A DNA stretch of 64,000 nt from Patagioenas fasciata. Taxonomy: Eukaryota; Chordata; Aves; Columbiformes; Columbidae. This document shows, one piece after another, positions 24,880 through 36,300 of the stretch (the first letter of the stretch is position 1; every line of letters begins with the position of its first letter). Position numbers and translations under genes: made by a program. Under the pieces are notes generated by a model that was given only the letters and a program-made list of their open reading frames with translations, searched no databases and was not told the origin of the DNA. The stretch is from contig NC_092520.1 of assembly GCF_037038585.1 (NCBI RefSeq), positions 61,524,001-61,588,000 of the forward strand, in the 5' to 3' direction.

Positions 24880-25240
24880 GATCAGGATAGGAAGCATTTA
24901 AACAAACTGGAGAGGCGGAATCTTTCAGTCTAGCAAGGGCTCAGGAGAGATCTTCTTGAGGTATGTAAATATCTGATGTAAGGGAATGAAGGTGAGGCAG
25001 CCAGACTCTTCTCAGTGGTGTCCACTGAAAGGACAAGAGAAAATGAACACAAGAAATTCCATCTGAAAACAAGAAAACTATTTTTTACTGAAACAGCCTG
25101 TCCAGACAGGTTGTGTAGTCACCAGTCTTAGAGATATTCAAAACCTGGCTGGACAAGCTCCTGAACTGTTGTCTCTATCTGATCCCGCTGGAGCAGGAGC
25201 TTTGGACTAGATGATCTCAAGAGGTCCCTCACAACCTAAA
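24880..25240 (+). mobile_element. Old CR1 LINE 3' fragment (sense)
   Basis: CR1 landmarks are present but eroded: ACTGGAGAGGCGGAATCTTT, CAGGAGAGATCTTCTTGAGG, GACTCTTCTCAGTGGTG, CAGCCTGTCCAGACAGG, GATATTCAAAACCTGGCTGG and finally TTGGACTAGATGATCTCAAG with AGGTCCCTCACAACCTAAAT. The 3' octamer is no longer clear (AATGTTTCTGC). It carries more substitutions and indels than the copies at 7.2 and 9.5 kb and is probably older. All coding frames are broken. The 5' limit is vague and may extend to about 24830. Confidence 0.85.
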
Positions 25241-26244
25241 TGTTTCTGCAAATATGTGAAAATATTACTATTTTCTATTTGTGTTACATGTTGAACTGAG
25301 CAAATATTTGCAATGCACACAAACTACTCCACAAGTTTATACAAGATTTGATCCAACAGTGGTTTCAAATAGACATGATAAAATCGCTTTACATAGAGAC
25401 CACCAAGAAGGAGGACAAATTAGCCTGCTTTGTGCTGCCAAAATGACTCCACTTCTTAAACTAGCTCATATACAACCATCTTTCATTATAATTGACAGAG
25501 TAGCTCTGCCTTTAATTTTTCTGAACTGCTTTTATTGTGCTGTAGGACCCCTGTTTACCAACCACAGCAGAACTCCCTATGATGTAAGCAAGGCCAAACT
25601 TTAACTTGTGAATCTGACCACATATGTTGAAAGGGCTGGATCTCCACTTTAAGCGGGCATTTGCATGCACGTGAAGTGAAGATTCACTTATAAATTACTG
25701 CCAGTGCTCCAAGTACCAATCTAAATTATCCATGCTAGATGTAGGGCACATGAAAATCCAGCTTGAGTGTTCATTTGTGGGAAAAAAAAAAAAAAATTAG
25801 TGATCAATTTGACATATGATTTTCAACAATTTCTCTAAATCAGTGAAGCTTGAAAACTCACCATTTTAAATTGGACTTCTTTTAGCTTAGCTGAAGTTGC
25901 CTATGAATCAAATGTAAATCAGGAAATTCTAAATGGAAAAAAAAAATCCTTCTCTACATGGAATCTGTACTATTTTAACTAATACAGTTATAAATTGGTG
26001 TAAGCTCATGTTCTCTACATAAACCAGCCAAGCACTGGGGAAGAAAACTAGCAAAGATCATGAATGCTTTTATATATAAAGGAGAAGCAGTGTGGGAAAT
26101 GCTCCGTGGTATTTAGTTCTGCAGTCATTGACATTGCTTAATTAGTTCCTTCATGAAAAGTAGATGTTTTGGTAATGTCATACAAAGCTGGGAGTTTGTT
26201 TCTTCCTGTCACAATGAATCAAAAACTGAACAAAACTAGATTCA

Positions 26245-26335
26245 CCAAACCAAACCAAACCAAACCAAACCAAACCAAAACAAAACAAAACAAAACAAAA
26301 CAAAACAAAACAAAACAAAACAAAACAAAACAAAA
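26245..26335 (+). repeat. Compound pentanucleotide microsatellite
   Basis: Seven perfect CCAAA units (26245-26279) pass directly into eleven perfect CAAAA units (26281-26335), with a single A at the join. There are no interruptions, which suggests recent expansion and likely length polymorphism. Confidence 0.95.
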
Positions 26336-26861
26336 CAGTGTCAGTTAAAGAGTATTTGAATTAGGTCAATTTTGTGAGATAGGAGCTTTAGGTAAGAACA
26401 CATACACTTCAGAAGAGAGCAAGGTATGCAAACTAAGAGGGAAAATAGGGGCCCAAACCCTGGAGTCCCTTACAGTAGAGTTATTTGTGCAGAGTTCTTG
26501 TACAAACATGACTGTCTTTATTGAGACAGTGAACTGGTTCCCAGGTGTAGGTCATAAGTTGCTGTTGCAGTGGTAAAGCCTTTGCCAGGTCAAAAAGCAT
26601 CAGACTCTGCTTCACATACCCCAGATATGATGGACCAGTGGAATATCCTTCCGTTCCATCTAGTTTAAGCTCTGTCTTTACTTGGGCACAATGCTTTGAT
26701 GCTCCACACAAGACCCTGGCCATCAAACTCATTGAGTCATAGAAGGGGAAAAAAAATAGTATTGTAGCAGGTTAGGCTCCTCAATCTGAGTACTTGTGAT
26801 TCCCAAACAAGAGAATTCCAGTGGGCAAAGGCTTGAGGCAAATCTATAACCAGACAGAAAT

Positions 26862-26920
26862 TTTAATAAAATATTTTAATAAAATATTTTTATATTTTAT
26901 ATTTTTATATTTATGTGACA
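26862..26920. repeat. AT-only low-complexity patch
   Basis: AATAAAATATTTT occurs twice in tandem, followed by TATATTTT-type units. No other signal is visible. Confidence 0.7.
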
Positions 26921-28596
26921 TTTCTCAACAATGCAAAATACAGTCTAAACACAACTTTGTCCTTCGCTGTGGCTGCACAGCCTTTGACCCTAGAATAGGA
27001 AGCTCTAGAGTATATGGTGCAACACTGCCTAAGCTGGTTCCCCTTTTGGGCTCAGAAAGTAGGACAGATTATTTTTGTGAGATTGCTTGAGCTTAAAGTC
27101 CCATTGTCAACACTCACAATAAGCTTTGCTGTTTTTTAATTTGGTCCCAAATGTTTCTGGACCCGAGCTGGCACATTTGAGCTTACCAGCAGTAATCATG
27201 CAATATCGACATGTCCATAGGTGTCTCAGGGTCTACATGCATAAAAGGGAAATAACTTAGTGCATTATTGTCGCTGAAAACTTTCAGTGGTCAAATCAGC
27301 TTCTATCTTGAAAGATTCACTTTGAAATACGAAAATGTTCTGAAAGTGTTTTCCTTGTTTTCTGTATTTCTGTGGTGTACACTTTAGTGATGCTATTTAA
27401 TTTAAAGGGGAAAGAAGTTACTCTTCTGCTCACAGGTCTTCTATGACTAGATACTTCAGAAAAACAATAAACATTCTGATATGCACAAAAAAATCTGAAG
27501 ACTGGCAAATCCTACTGTTTTGCAGCTAATTTATCAATGTCGTTTCCAAATTTTTCAGCAGCATTTAGGTAAAGACATGCCAGTTAAATAGATATTGATC
27601 AGTATGTCTGTGTACAGTGCTATCTGATGTTACCGCAGTTTTAAAAACAGTATGAGAAGGCTTAATAGAGGTTGTATGATAATACCACATGCTATGGGCA
27701 GCAGTGAGATTTTGAAAACTTTAGTGCTGTAATATCTTGATTTCTCTAATGTGAGAAAAAGTAGGTAAAGAGCATACTTTCATGTCTGTAGGAAGCAGGA
27801 CCTTTCCTCACAAGTCAAACTCCAGTCTTTCCAATGGTAGGAATATGCGCCTAACTGCAACTCCTCATCCACTCTCACAAACTTTCATAAGCAGAGGAGA
27901 CTGCAGGTTTCCAGGCAGGATTCACTGCCTGATATACAACTTCAGCTAAGTCACTCCTGAAGAAGCTTTTTGGCCGAGAACTCTAGTGATATGGCTCTCT
28001 TCCCTGGAAGAATTAGAAGTAAAATGAAATGAGTCATATTTGACTTTATAAAGGTGATGTATGCAACAAAAGGTGTATTTTCAAATCTTATTGTCAACCT
28101 TTGCATTTGCCATAGTTGTCAGTTTACTAAAGTAATTCAGAAATCAAGCACAACAGTTATATTAATTGGGGAGCTCTGTAATGTGGTACTCAGGTCTAAA
28201 CAGCATTTTCAAGGGTGAGTCAGACTAGAGAACCAAAAATTGATAGCTTTTGAAATTTTCTGCTGTTATTGTGCTAATATCACACTCTTGACACTATCAC
28301 TGAATAAACTTGGTTTGTTGTTTCTGTGTGATTTACTGCAAAAGCCAGTGGTGGGCCAGCTTCTTCTTGCTACTAAAGAAATTGCCATGAAATTTCTTCC
28401 TGATGCACACTGATTTAAACCGATAAAGAACTTGAGCCACTAAACATTGAGTCAGTGATCAAACGGAATTGCCTCCTTCTTTTCCAGTGTGTCCTCACAT
28501 TAATCTGCCAGTTTTCTGTTGCTCCTAATTGTTGCTCATCTCTGGTGATGATGCAATATAACCCTGCTGGAAGGGGATTCAACTTTCTTTACACTT

Positions 28597-28617
28597 TGTT
28601 TTGTTTTGTTTTGTTTT
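28597..28617. repeat. Short TTTTG repeat
   Basis: Four TTTTG units, the complement type of the CAAAA repeat at 26.3 kb. Confidence 0.8.
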
Positions 28618-31600
28618 GAATTCAATGAGACTTATTCAGTGGCTTTTCTTGCTTCCTTGGGTACATATACCTGTGATTGAAGACTTTAAGTGTAAGAAGA
28701 TAGTGCCTAAAGCCAGTATTTCAAATGTCGTTGAGATTTTGATAATTGCATTATGTCACTGTGTGCAATGTGCTCACTCCGTCTCTGCTCACCCTGTGTC
28801 TTGTGTGATACCTCTCTGTCTTGTAAGTCTTAAATTACAAGCCAATTTCCAAACGACAGACCTGCTCCAGCTATGTAAAATTCAGCGCACAGTGCTGTCA
28901 TCTGAAATTCAGAGACAAGATGCGACAGAGATCTGTCAAGCTTTAGATTGACCAAAAATGGTTTCAGTGGTTTTGAGCCACTTAGCCGCACACTAAACTG
29001 CCTTTCTTTGTTCACTGTCTGTGCAGGAGGCCGCTGGAACATCTTGAGAGTGGGTACAAGTTCACCATCTCCTTTTCCCTTCCAACTGGATGCCCAAAGC
29101 AGGTGGCCCATCACCCTGTTGTCTGGAGGCTTCTGCCTCTGGAGCTCAGATGGGACAGAAGTCGCTATTCCAGTAGAGCTATATATTCTCCTCAGGTTCA
29201 ATGTAATAGTGAAATTCCCTTAGATATGTATGGATCTAAGGGCAGCCTCTTGGAAGCCAGAGCTTCCTGCTGGCTTCATGTCCCTGATCGTCTTCCAAAC
29301 CTTTGTCTTCTTAGTTCTGCTGGTTCCCAGCATCCACCTGCTATCACCTGATATAGGAGCTTCAACAATAAAGTCCAGAAAAAACAGTGCAATGCGCTAA
29401 TAAGTTTGGAAATATTTAACTTTGAACATATCTCTTTTGACATATTGTAACTAGTATTATGGTGTAATTTGGCTGCAGAAACACAAAGTCACAGAGCTTA
29501 GAACAGGTTTAACCTCCCAGTTACTCACCACCTTCTGGATTTACAAAGAAAGCCTATCATTAGTGACATTTTAGCTAACCAGCTCACAGCAGGAAGGGGT
29601 TTGTGTACAATGCTTGTTAGTACCAGCACCGAGCCAAGCCTAATACCTGGACTCAGAGGTTCCCTGTTGACTTGATGGAATGACTAAGTTCATTACCTAT
29701 TCTGAAAGGCAGAATTAGATTTTCTTTCCATCCATATTCTGGAAAATTGTAGTATTAATAAGAATGTTAAAACATTGGTTTGGAGCACTAAAACTGTTTT
29801 ATTTCTGCATAGAAAAAAATACATTTTATTAAATTGATGATAGAATATCTATTGTAAAGTTGCAGTCTTCCAGCAGGAGGCAAAAACATCTGGTATAATG
29901 CCACCTACACTGTTCTTTTGCCCTGCTGTTTTTTCTTGATAGGACTAGGGCAGAATAGTATGAAGTGCATTTGATTTCTGCATTTCTCTACATTCTGCAA
30001 CCTGCTGTTGTTCTGCAGCGTTCACTGCAGGAGGCTGACAAGGCAAAGACCCTGTGTTTAAGATAATTTCTCAAGCAAGCACTGTACTTTCTCAACTTTT
30101 ATTTAAAAACTAAACAAGGTATAACTGCAGCCAACAGGTCTGTATTCTGCAAACGACCTGCATTTATAGAGCCCACAATTATCTTACCAAATACTGAAAT
30201 TTTTCATCCTAAAAAACAGTTTCTGGGAAGCAGCATTAACAAAACAGTAAGGAAAACAGACAAGCAACAACAATAGAAAACAGTAAATGTCCCCCCCTAC
30301 CCCAGCCCCTACCCCCCAAAAAAAAATTGCCTTGGTTAGCTTTGTGCTTGAGTTTCTATATGGAAGCTGTAACTGAGGATTGGAGCTGTAAATGTTCGTC
30401 ATAAAGCTTTTCCAATAAAAATCCTGTTTAGCTACCTGTTATCTCACTGGTAAAGAAAATATATTATTTTGAATTTAGGTTCCCATGTTCCTTACTGTCT
30501 GAACTGCTTGTTCTGGAAACACCTTCTCCAAAGGAAATCATTTTGAAAATGAGTAATTCAGTGCTGAATAGGACTCAGTAGGGCTCAATACGACTCCATA
30601 GTACCTCATAGTACTTTATGGAGGAGTCATATCTGGAAAGAAAGTGTGGCAAGAGTAATTCATACTGTTCGGGACGATTTATATGTGTGTATACATACAG
30701 GTTTCATTCAAAGTTAGCATGAGTCAGATAAATAGAATGAAATTATAAAATGGGGGACTCTTTTTTTCTACTAGACTTTTAGCTTTATTGCACTATACAA
30801 GATTTCTGGCTTTCATAGCCTGTTTATTTTAGAAACTTGGGTTTAAAAGAGTAACAATAGACACATAACAACTTCGCCAGGCCTAACAGGCGAGAGAACA
30901 GGTGAATACCCAAATATAGTCAACAACTGCATTTCTCAGAAGCAAAAGTATGCAGCCCAGAATTAGGTAATATTAGCCATAGGAAAAAAAAAAAAAAGAA
31001 ACACAAACCTAAAAAACTGGCATGTCACTCCGAAAAAGTTTCTTCCAGATTTTTTTCACAAAGAAATTGTCTTCCCATAGAAGTGGTGGGAAAGCCTCAT
31101 TCTAACCTTATGTTAAGTGGTAGATGAGAGTCACTAAGGATGGCATGGCTACTAAAGTGGAAATGAAAATACTTTTTGGGTGCACTTCAGCTGTTAACAC
31201 TAAGAAGAAACCTTGATTTCTGAATGATGGCTGCGGGTTACTTAGATTGAGAAAGTAACAGACAAAGTCCGTACTGGATTCCAGGTTGTTTTGCAAGATG
31301 GCATAAAGAAAGGAGTCATCAGACCCTTTTGTGAATGTGCATGTGCTGGTAGAATCAGCTCTGAATGTTACCTGCGCTGTACGACAATCAGTGCTCATGA
31401 ATCAGGAACACTTACTGCAGTGCTAAGTACCTCGGCAGACCTGACTGGAAGTAACAGCATATGCAGCAAGACAAAATAATGTGCAGATAATATCTCCTGT
31501 ATTTTGTTTTCACTTCTTTGAGACTGTATTTTTATTTTGATTGTTTAATTTTAAGTGTTTCGAAACAGTGCTTGATTGGCACCAGAGAAGGCGGCTGAGA

Positions 31601-32448
31601 AGGTTTCTGCTGGGCTGTCAGTCTGATGACGGCAGCTGTAGGGATTTGTCCTTTAAGCAAACTTTTGGGATTTCTGCGTTGCCATGATAAATGTTAGCTG
31701 AAGGGGAAAAAATGAGTTGTAAAAGAAGATGTGCAAACCTGTGAGGGTGGGGAAGGAGAGCTATATGTGCTAACTAAATAGGAAAAACAGATTAAAAAGT
31801 AATTTAAAAAAACTGTTGAAGTGCTGCTTCTGAGCTTCTTATTGTGCTGGTTTGAGCTGCTGACTGTCCCTGTACTGTGATGTCCCTAAATGTTTTGTGT
31901 TCAACTGAAATCTCTACCAGTCTTGTCTTTTAACAAAATTGAAAATGATAGGCTTGATGTTTAGTTGTCAGCTGACATTTCTATTGCCTCTGTGTCTGAC
32001 AGCTCCAAATGTGCTGGACTTCTACAGAGTAATGCTGTACAAACATTGAGCCCACTATCCTAATAAGGAAGGAAAATCAGGCAGAGTGGCTCACATCACT
32101 GTGTTTTAATGCAGAAGGTTATTGGGTTATATATATTCATAGGCTCACCAAGTATGGCCCTGTTAATATTCTTATACCCCTCCCAGAAAATCACAGCACC
32201 ACAAAGCACAGGCATCCTAAAATACAGTAAAGAGAGAAAATCCTGCAACACATATTTTTGGTAGCCTTAAATCTTCTTCACCAGAGCAAATTAAAGCAGT
32301 TACATAGTCTTGTTACTGCTTCAAAGATAAATGGTAAAATATAAAGCTGCTCTCCAGAGAATGTCAGGACACAGGAATATTGTGCCTTGGGATTATTTCC
32401 ACGCAATGAAAGGATCCTTGTTTGTCTATGTGAAAAACAACTTATATG

Positions 32449-32509
32449 ACCACAGTTCATAATGAAGTTACCACAGTTCGTAATGAAGTTACCACAGTCT
32501 ATAAAGAAG
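32449..32509. repeat. 21-bp tandem repeat, about 2.9 copies
   Basis: Units start at 32449, 32470 and 32491 with ACCACAGTT and share TAATGAAGTT. Units one and two differ at a single base (CATAA versus CGTAA). The third is more diverged and truncated. This is a minisatellite-like local duplication. Confidence 0.85.
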
Positions 32510-32582
32510 ATTTAATCTGGTCTACAATCAGGAGGAAATTTTAAAAGTATGTTGGCTAATTTGAAATTATTTCCTTTTCCTT

Positions 32583-32616
32583 ACTTTTTTCTTTTTCTTT
32601 TTTTTTTCTTTTTTAG
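32583..32616. repeat. T-rich tract
   Basis: This is a T-run with scattered single C. It is low complexity only. Confidence 0.7.
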
Positions 32617-35553
32617 TCTCCTAATTTCTATCCTCTTTCAAAAACACAGTACTAAATTTTTCTGAGATCAAAGCTCCTAAATTTCACACAGAAGTTAGTA
32701 GCAGTGCCATACTTTTCTTGATTTCAACCAAGGTTTTGTAGCGTGTGTATGTGTATGTAGATGCTTTCTTCTTGCAATCCAAGAGCACTGTTAAACTGAT
32801 AATGCAACTAATTCAAAATTTGGAAATATCAGAGTTCTCTTTTTCTGTACATTATTAATATATTCCTTTCTTTCTCCTGTTCCTCAAACATAGTTCACAG
32901 TCCCAACTGGTGCCCAAAGGAGTCTGCAGCTCTAAGAGGCTTTCCATGGATAACAACAGGCTAATCTAATTTCAATGAGAACCTGCATGTTGTGTCTCTA
33001 AACTTCACAGTAAAATACATGGTCTTCTATTTTATACATTAAACACTGAACTCAATATATAATTATTATCTGCCATCTTGCATTCTGTTAAGGTGTTCAA
33101 TACCAAAGTATCAGAGTTTTACCAAGATGCATTTTTTCACAGCTTCCTCAGGAGGCAATGAGTCATGTACAGGGAGGAGTGTTGAAGTATAGGGTAGGGA
33201 ATAGCAGGGAAAATAGAATAATGCTCACATTCATTTTTGTAAATGGAAAATAGCTAGAAATAATTGCAATATTTTTTTCCAATTATGCTTTTTATATCAT
33301 GGCTGATGCTGTAAGTTATAAGGTATGATATGTATTAATAATATTTAAAGAAATTCCCTGAAAGAGGTGGTGTTTTTTTTTTTTTTTCTGGAAGATTGGT
33401 ACAGTGTTTGATCTTCCTATAAGCTCTGTATATCTTCCCTTACTTCCAAGGCTTTTCCAAAACTCATTACTATTCAATATATTCATGTATTATTTCTTAT
33501 ACATGTACTCTATACTATTTACTATACAAAAGAACAAGTAGCGGCAAGATACGCTCACCTGTATGCAGTTAAACATCCCAAATATCCCACCGCTTCTTAA
33601 ATTTCAATGGCCTTTTCCACATTTATCTTTTAACTTATGCAACATTTGCTTTTCACCTTTTTGAAAAAGACACAGATTAGAAAGAATAACAAAGATGTTA
33701 GAAGAGTCACCAAAAATATATTTATTCTTGAAAGTCATAAAATATTTGTGCCTTTTGCATGAAGAATGAGCGGTATCATTTTCTCTGCACTTTGATATCC
33801 CATTAAATCAAGGTCTGGCATGAGCTGGACTAGCATGAGCCAAGCTAGCGGGGTTGATAGTAGTTGGTATCACCTTCTCTTGCTTTCTTCTGCAGTGGGA
33901 TAACCGCTGAGGCAACCCCTGTATTAAGTATGCTAATTTCAGCTTTGTGCAATCACTTTGACCTGCAGGAGGTGAATCATTCAGCCATTTATCTGCTAAT
34001 CAATGCTGACATCTTCCAAGAGCAGGCATAATTAATCACACCTCCCTTGGTTTTGTGTTTTCATAAACAACATTGTTCTGCTGTCAAGATCTCTTGGTTC
34101 GATATAGTTTGGAACATGCCACCTGCGATTCAAGACTCCTTTCTTTCATGGCAAAACATCATGTTGATAAAATAACCCTTTTATTCTAATTTAATTATGC
34201 TATAGCTTTGTTTAAGATGATACCTGTTTCGGCTTCCACTGAAAAGCAATAAAATATACTAATTGAGTGGAAAGAAAAAACGTCACAAATACTGACTCAT
34301 TTTGCTGTATGACGTATCACTGGACACAGGAACAGGTTTTGCCACACTGTTTAATCTTCCATTCCTGTTTATTATTCTGTGGTTAGTTTGGATAATGGTT
34401 TCTACTAACTGTGCCTGTGCTTCAATGTTATACATAATTGCTCTGAGAATGTTCATATGCCTCATCTTTTTATTCTAACTTCTGGTTCCAGAAAGCAGTA
34501 ACTGAGACCTTCCATGTATTTCCAGAGACAGATATATTTCAGGTGGTTTTGGTGATTTTCCTAGAACTTTTTCTCCATATTTGCTCTCACATCACATTAG
34601 ATATATCCAGGTGCACTTTCAGAAAATCTCATATTGTTTGATGCTGCATGAGGTATACAGATTTCGTCACTTCCTGTCAGCATGTTACATTTCAATAACC
34701 CGGGTCTGTCTGACCTTAGAAGGCTCACGTAAGTCTTCTCTCATGAATCATTACATGGTAGCAAATCCTGAACAGGAATGAGGATGGTGAGAGATTATCA
34801 AACTGGCTGTATCAAATGTCTCTAATGGAATGTTTCAATTATAAAGTTGAATAGGTCTTGAACTCTTGGCAAACTGTTTCCTGTATTCCACTGAAAGAGA
34901 CCACTTACACAATCTCTGGGGCAGCAGAGCCCACCATAAAAAACTAATATGTGTTAAAGATTTTCTCACGACCTTCAGTAAAAAAGGTCTTAAGACACTT
35001 TGCATATCGTGGGGTAAAAATACACACATGCAGACAGGATCTGTGAGACAGATGATGTTTCCCACACCCAGACTTATCTCACAGTGACATCTTTACATGT
35101 TCACATGACAGGAAAAGCTGCAGGCTGCTTATGCACCTGTGAATAAAAACAAGTATACAATGATCATCTAACCAAGTTAATTGTCTAAGTCACATTGAGA
35201 TCTTAGTTGCCAATCTGGTGCCCCTCTACATCTCTTGATACCTAAGCAAATTTTCAAATAGAGTCTTCTAAGTTCCAAATTCTTCCTGCTCTAGTTAATA
35301 TGAGTCAAAGCTTTTTCAGGATTTTCCCTTGCTTTTCAAAAGAGAACATACAGACTCATTTAAGTTGTTCATTTAACAAATCATTCCTGAAAAGCATGAG
35401 CAGTTAAGAAAATACAATTTCTCAAATCCATTTCATAAATTTACTGAATATGCACTGAAAATAATGTAGATGAGCAAAATTGAACAGATTAATTGTCAGA
35501 CTTATTGGAAGGCTTCAATGCAGTGTTTGCTTGTTCTGTGCTGAAGGAAAAAA

Positions 35554-35585
35554 ACAAAAACAAATAAACAAACAAACAAACAAAC
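35554..35585. repeat. CAAA tetranucleotide run
   Basis: CAAAAA units grade into five CAAA units. It is a simple repeat. Confidence 0.85.
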
Positions 35586-35937
35586 TTCAGAATACCAAAA
35601 TGAATGGTATAAACATCAACTGAAATGTTAAGCTATCTTCTAGCACCATAGAGCAACTATAGCATAATGACACATTCTTCAAATTGTGGATCATCCTGGC
35701 TTATAAGTGAAAATACATATATGTATTATACATATGGCTAAGAAAAAGGATGGGAAATACAAAGCAGAAGTCAATTACATCTGATTTGTGAGTGTAGCCC
35801 AAGAATCCAACAATTTTAGCCACTATTAGTTTTTAATATCAAAAATCAGGACAAATAGCAAAGTCCCAAAATAAGTTTATGTTTTGTCCTATTTTAAAAT
35901 ATCTGACAGTCAGATATTTGAACAGAATGAAGGCTGG

Positions 35938-35944
<7 letters not shown>

Positions 35945-35968
<24 letters not shown>
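35945..35968. repeat. Poly-A run (24 A)
   Basis: This is an uninterrupted run. The preceding sequence was checked for a retrocopied transcript and no recognisable gene was seen. Confidence 0.9.
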
Positions 35969-36215
35969 CACAACCAACCTTCAAGACAATCAGAAGAGAA
36001 CTGACATAGGAGTTCACTATTCAATCTAAATTAATAGGTATGACCTACAATTTTCTTTAAGCATCTGCCTCTCACTATAGCTAGATTTACCACAATACTC
36101 TTTTTGAATTAGGTATTAAAATCAAACTTCTTCTCACAGGAGAGTTCCTTAATTGTTGAGCTAAGTGGAGTGGCACTTTTCACCCTGTCAGGTGAAGCAG
36201 ATGCCCCTCAAATCC

Positions 36216-36300
36216 TGAGTTGGATGTGAGGAATTCTGGGCTCTGATCCCCAAGACTCCCACTGGCACATAGGCAAGATCACTCATTACAGAGTTTGATT
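36216..36300 (+). mobile_element. Possible MIR-type SINE core
   Basis: The segment AGGAATTCTGGGCTCTGATC, then a CCCACTGGCAC block, then AGGCAAGATCACTC follows the order of the MIR core (CTGGGTTCGAATCC, CTGCCACTTAC, GGGCAAGTCACTT). A dozen or so bases are missing before the last block. MIR elements are tRNA-derived SINEs old enough to occur across amniotes. The tRNA-like head and the tail are not evident, so only a core fragment would remain. The match was judged from memory of the consensus. Confidence 0.4.

Larger units (their letters stand above)
25241..36215. other. Noncoding stretch, no gene
   Basis: The longest gene-free, transposon-poor part of the window. It holds poly-A runs (about 25782-25796 and 30984-30997), the compound pentanucleotide repeat at 26245, an AT-only patch at about 26862-26920, a TTTTG run near 28597-28617, a 21-bp tandem repeat at 32449-32509, T-rich tracts near 32583-32616 and 33373-33387, a motif-rich patch near 33930-34110, a CAAA repeat at 35554 and a poly-A run at 35945. 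Open frames of up to 123 codons (28830-29201, minus) show no domain. Confidence 0.65.

Noticed and set aside
28830..29223. Overlapping open frames on both strands (123 and 91 codons)
   Set aside because: Neither matches a known family. The overlap on opposite strands is best explained by locally low stop density.
31845..31925. TGTGCTGGTTTGA, identical to the start of the solo LTR
   Set aside because: Similarity stops after about 13 bases, with no LTR body or right end downstream.
34090..34110. GGTTCGATA, a tRNA B-box-like motif
   Set aside because: No A-box, acceptor stem or T-arm pairing lies around it.
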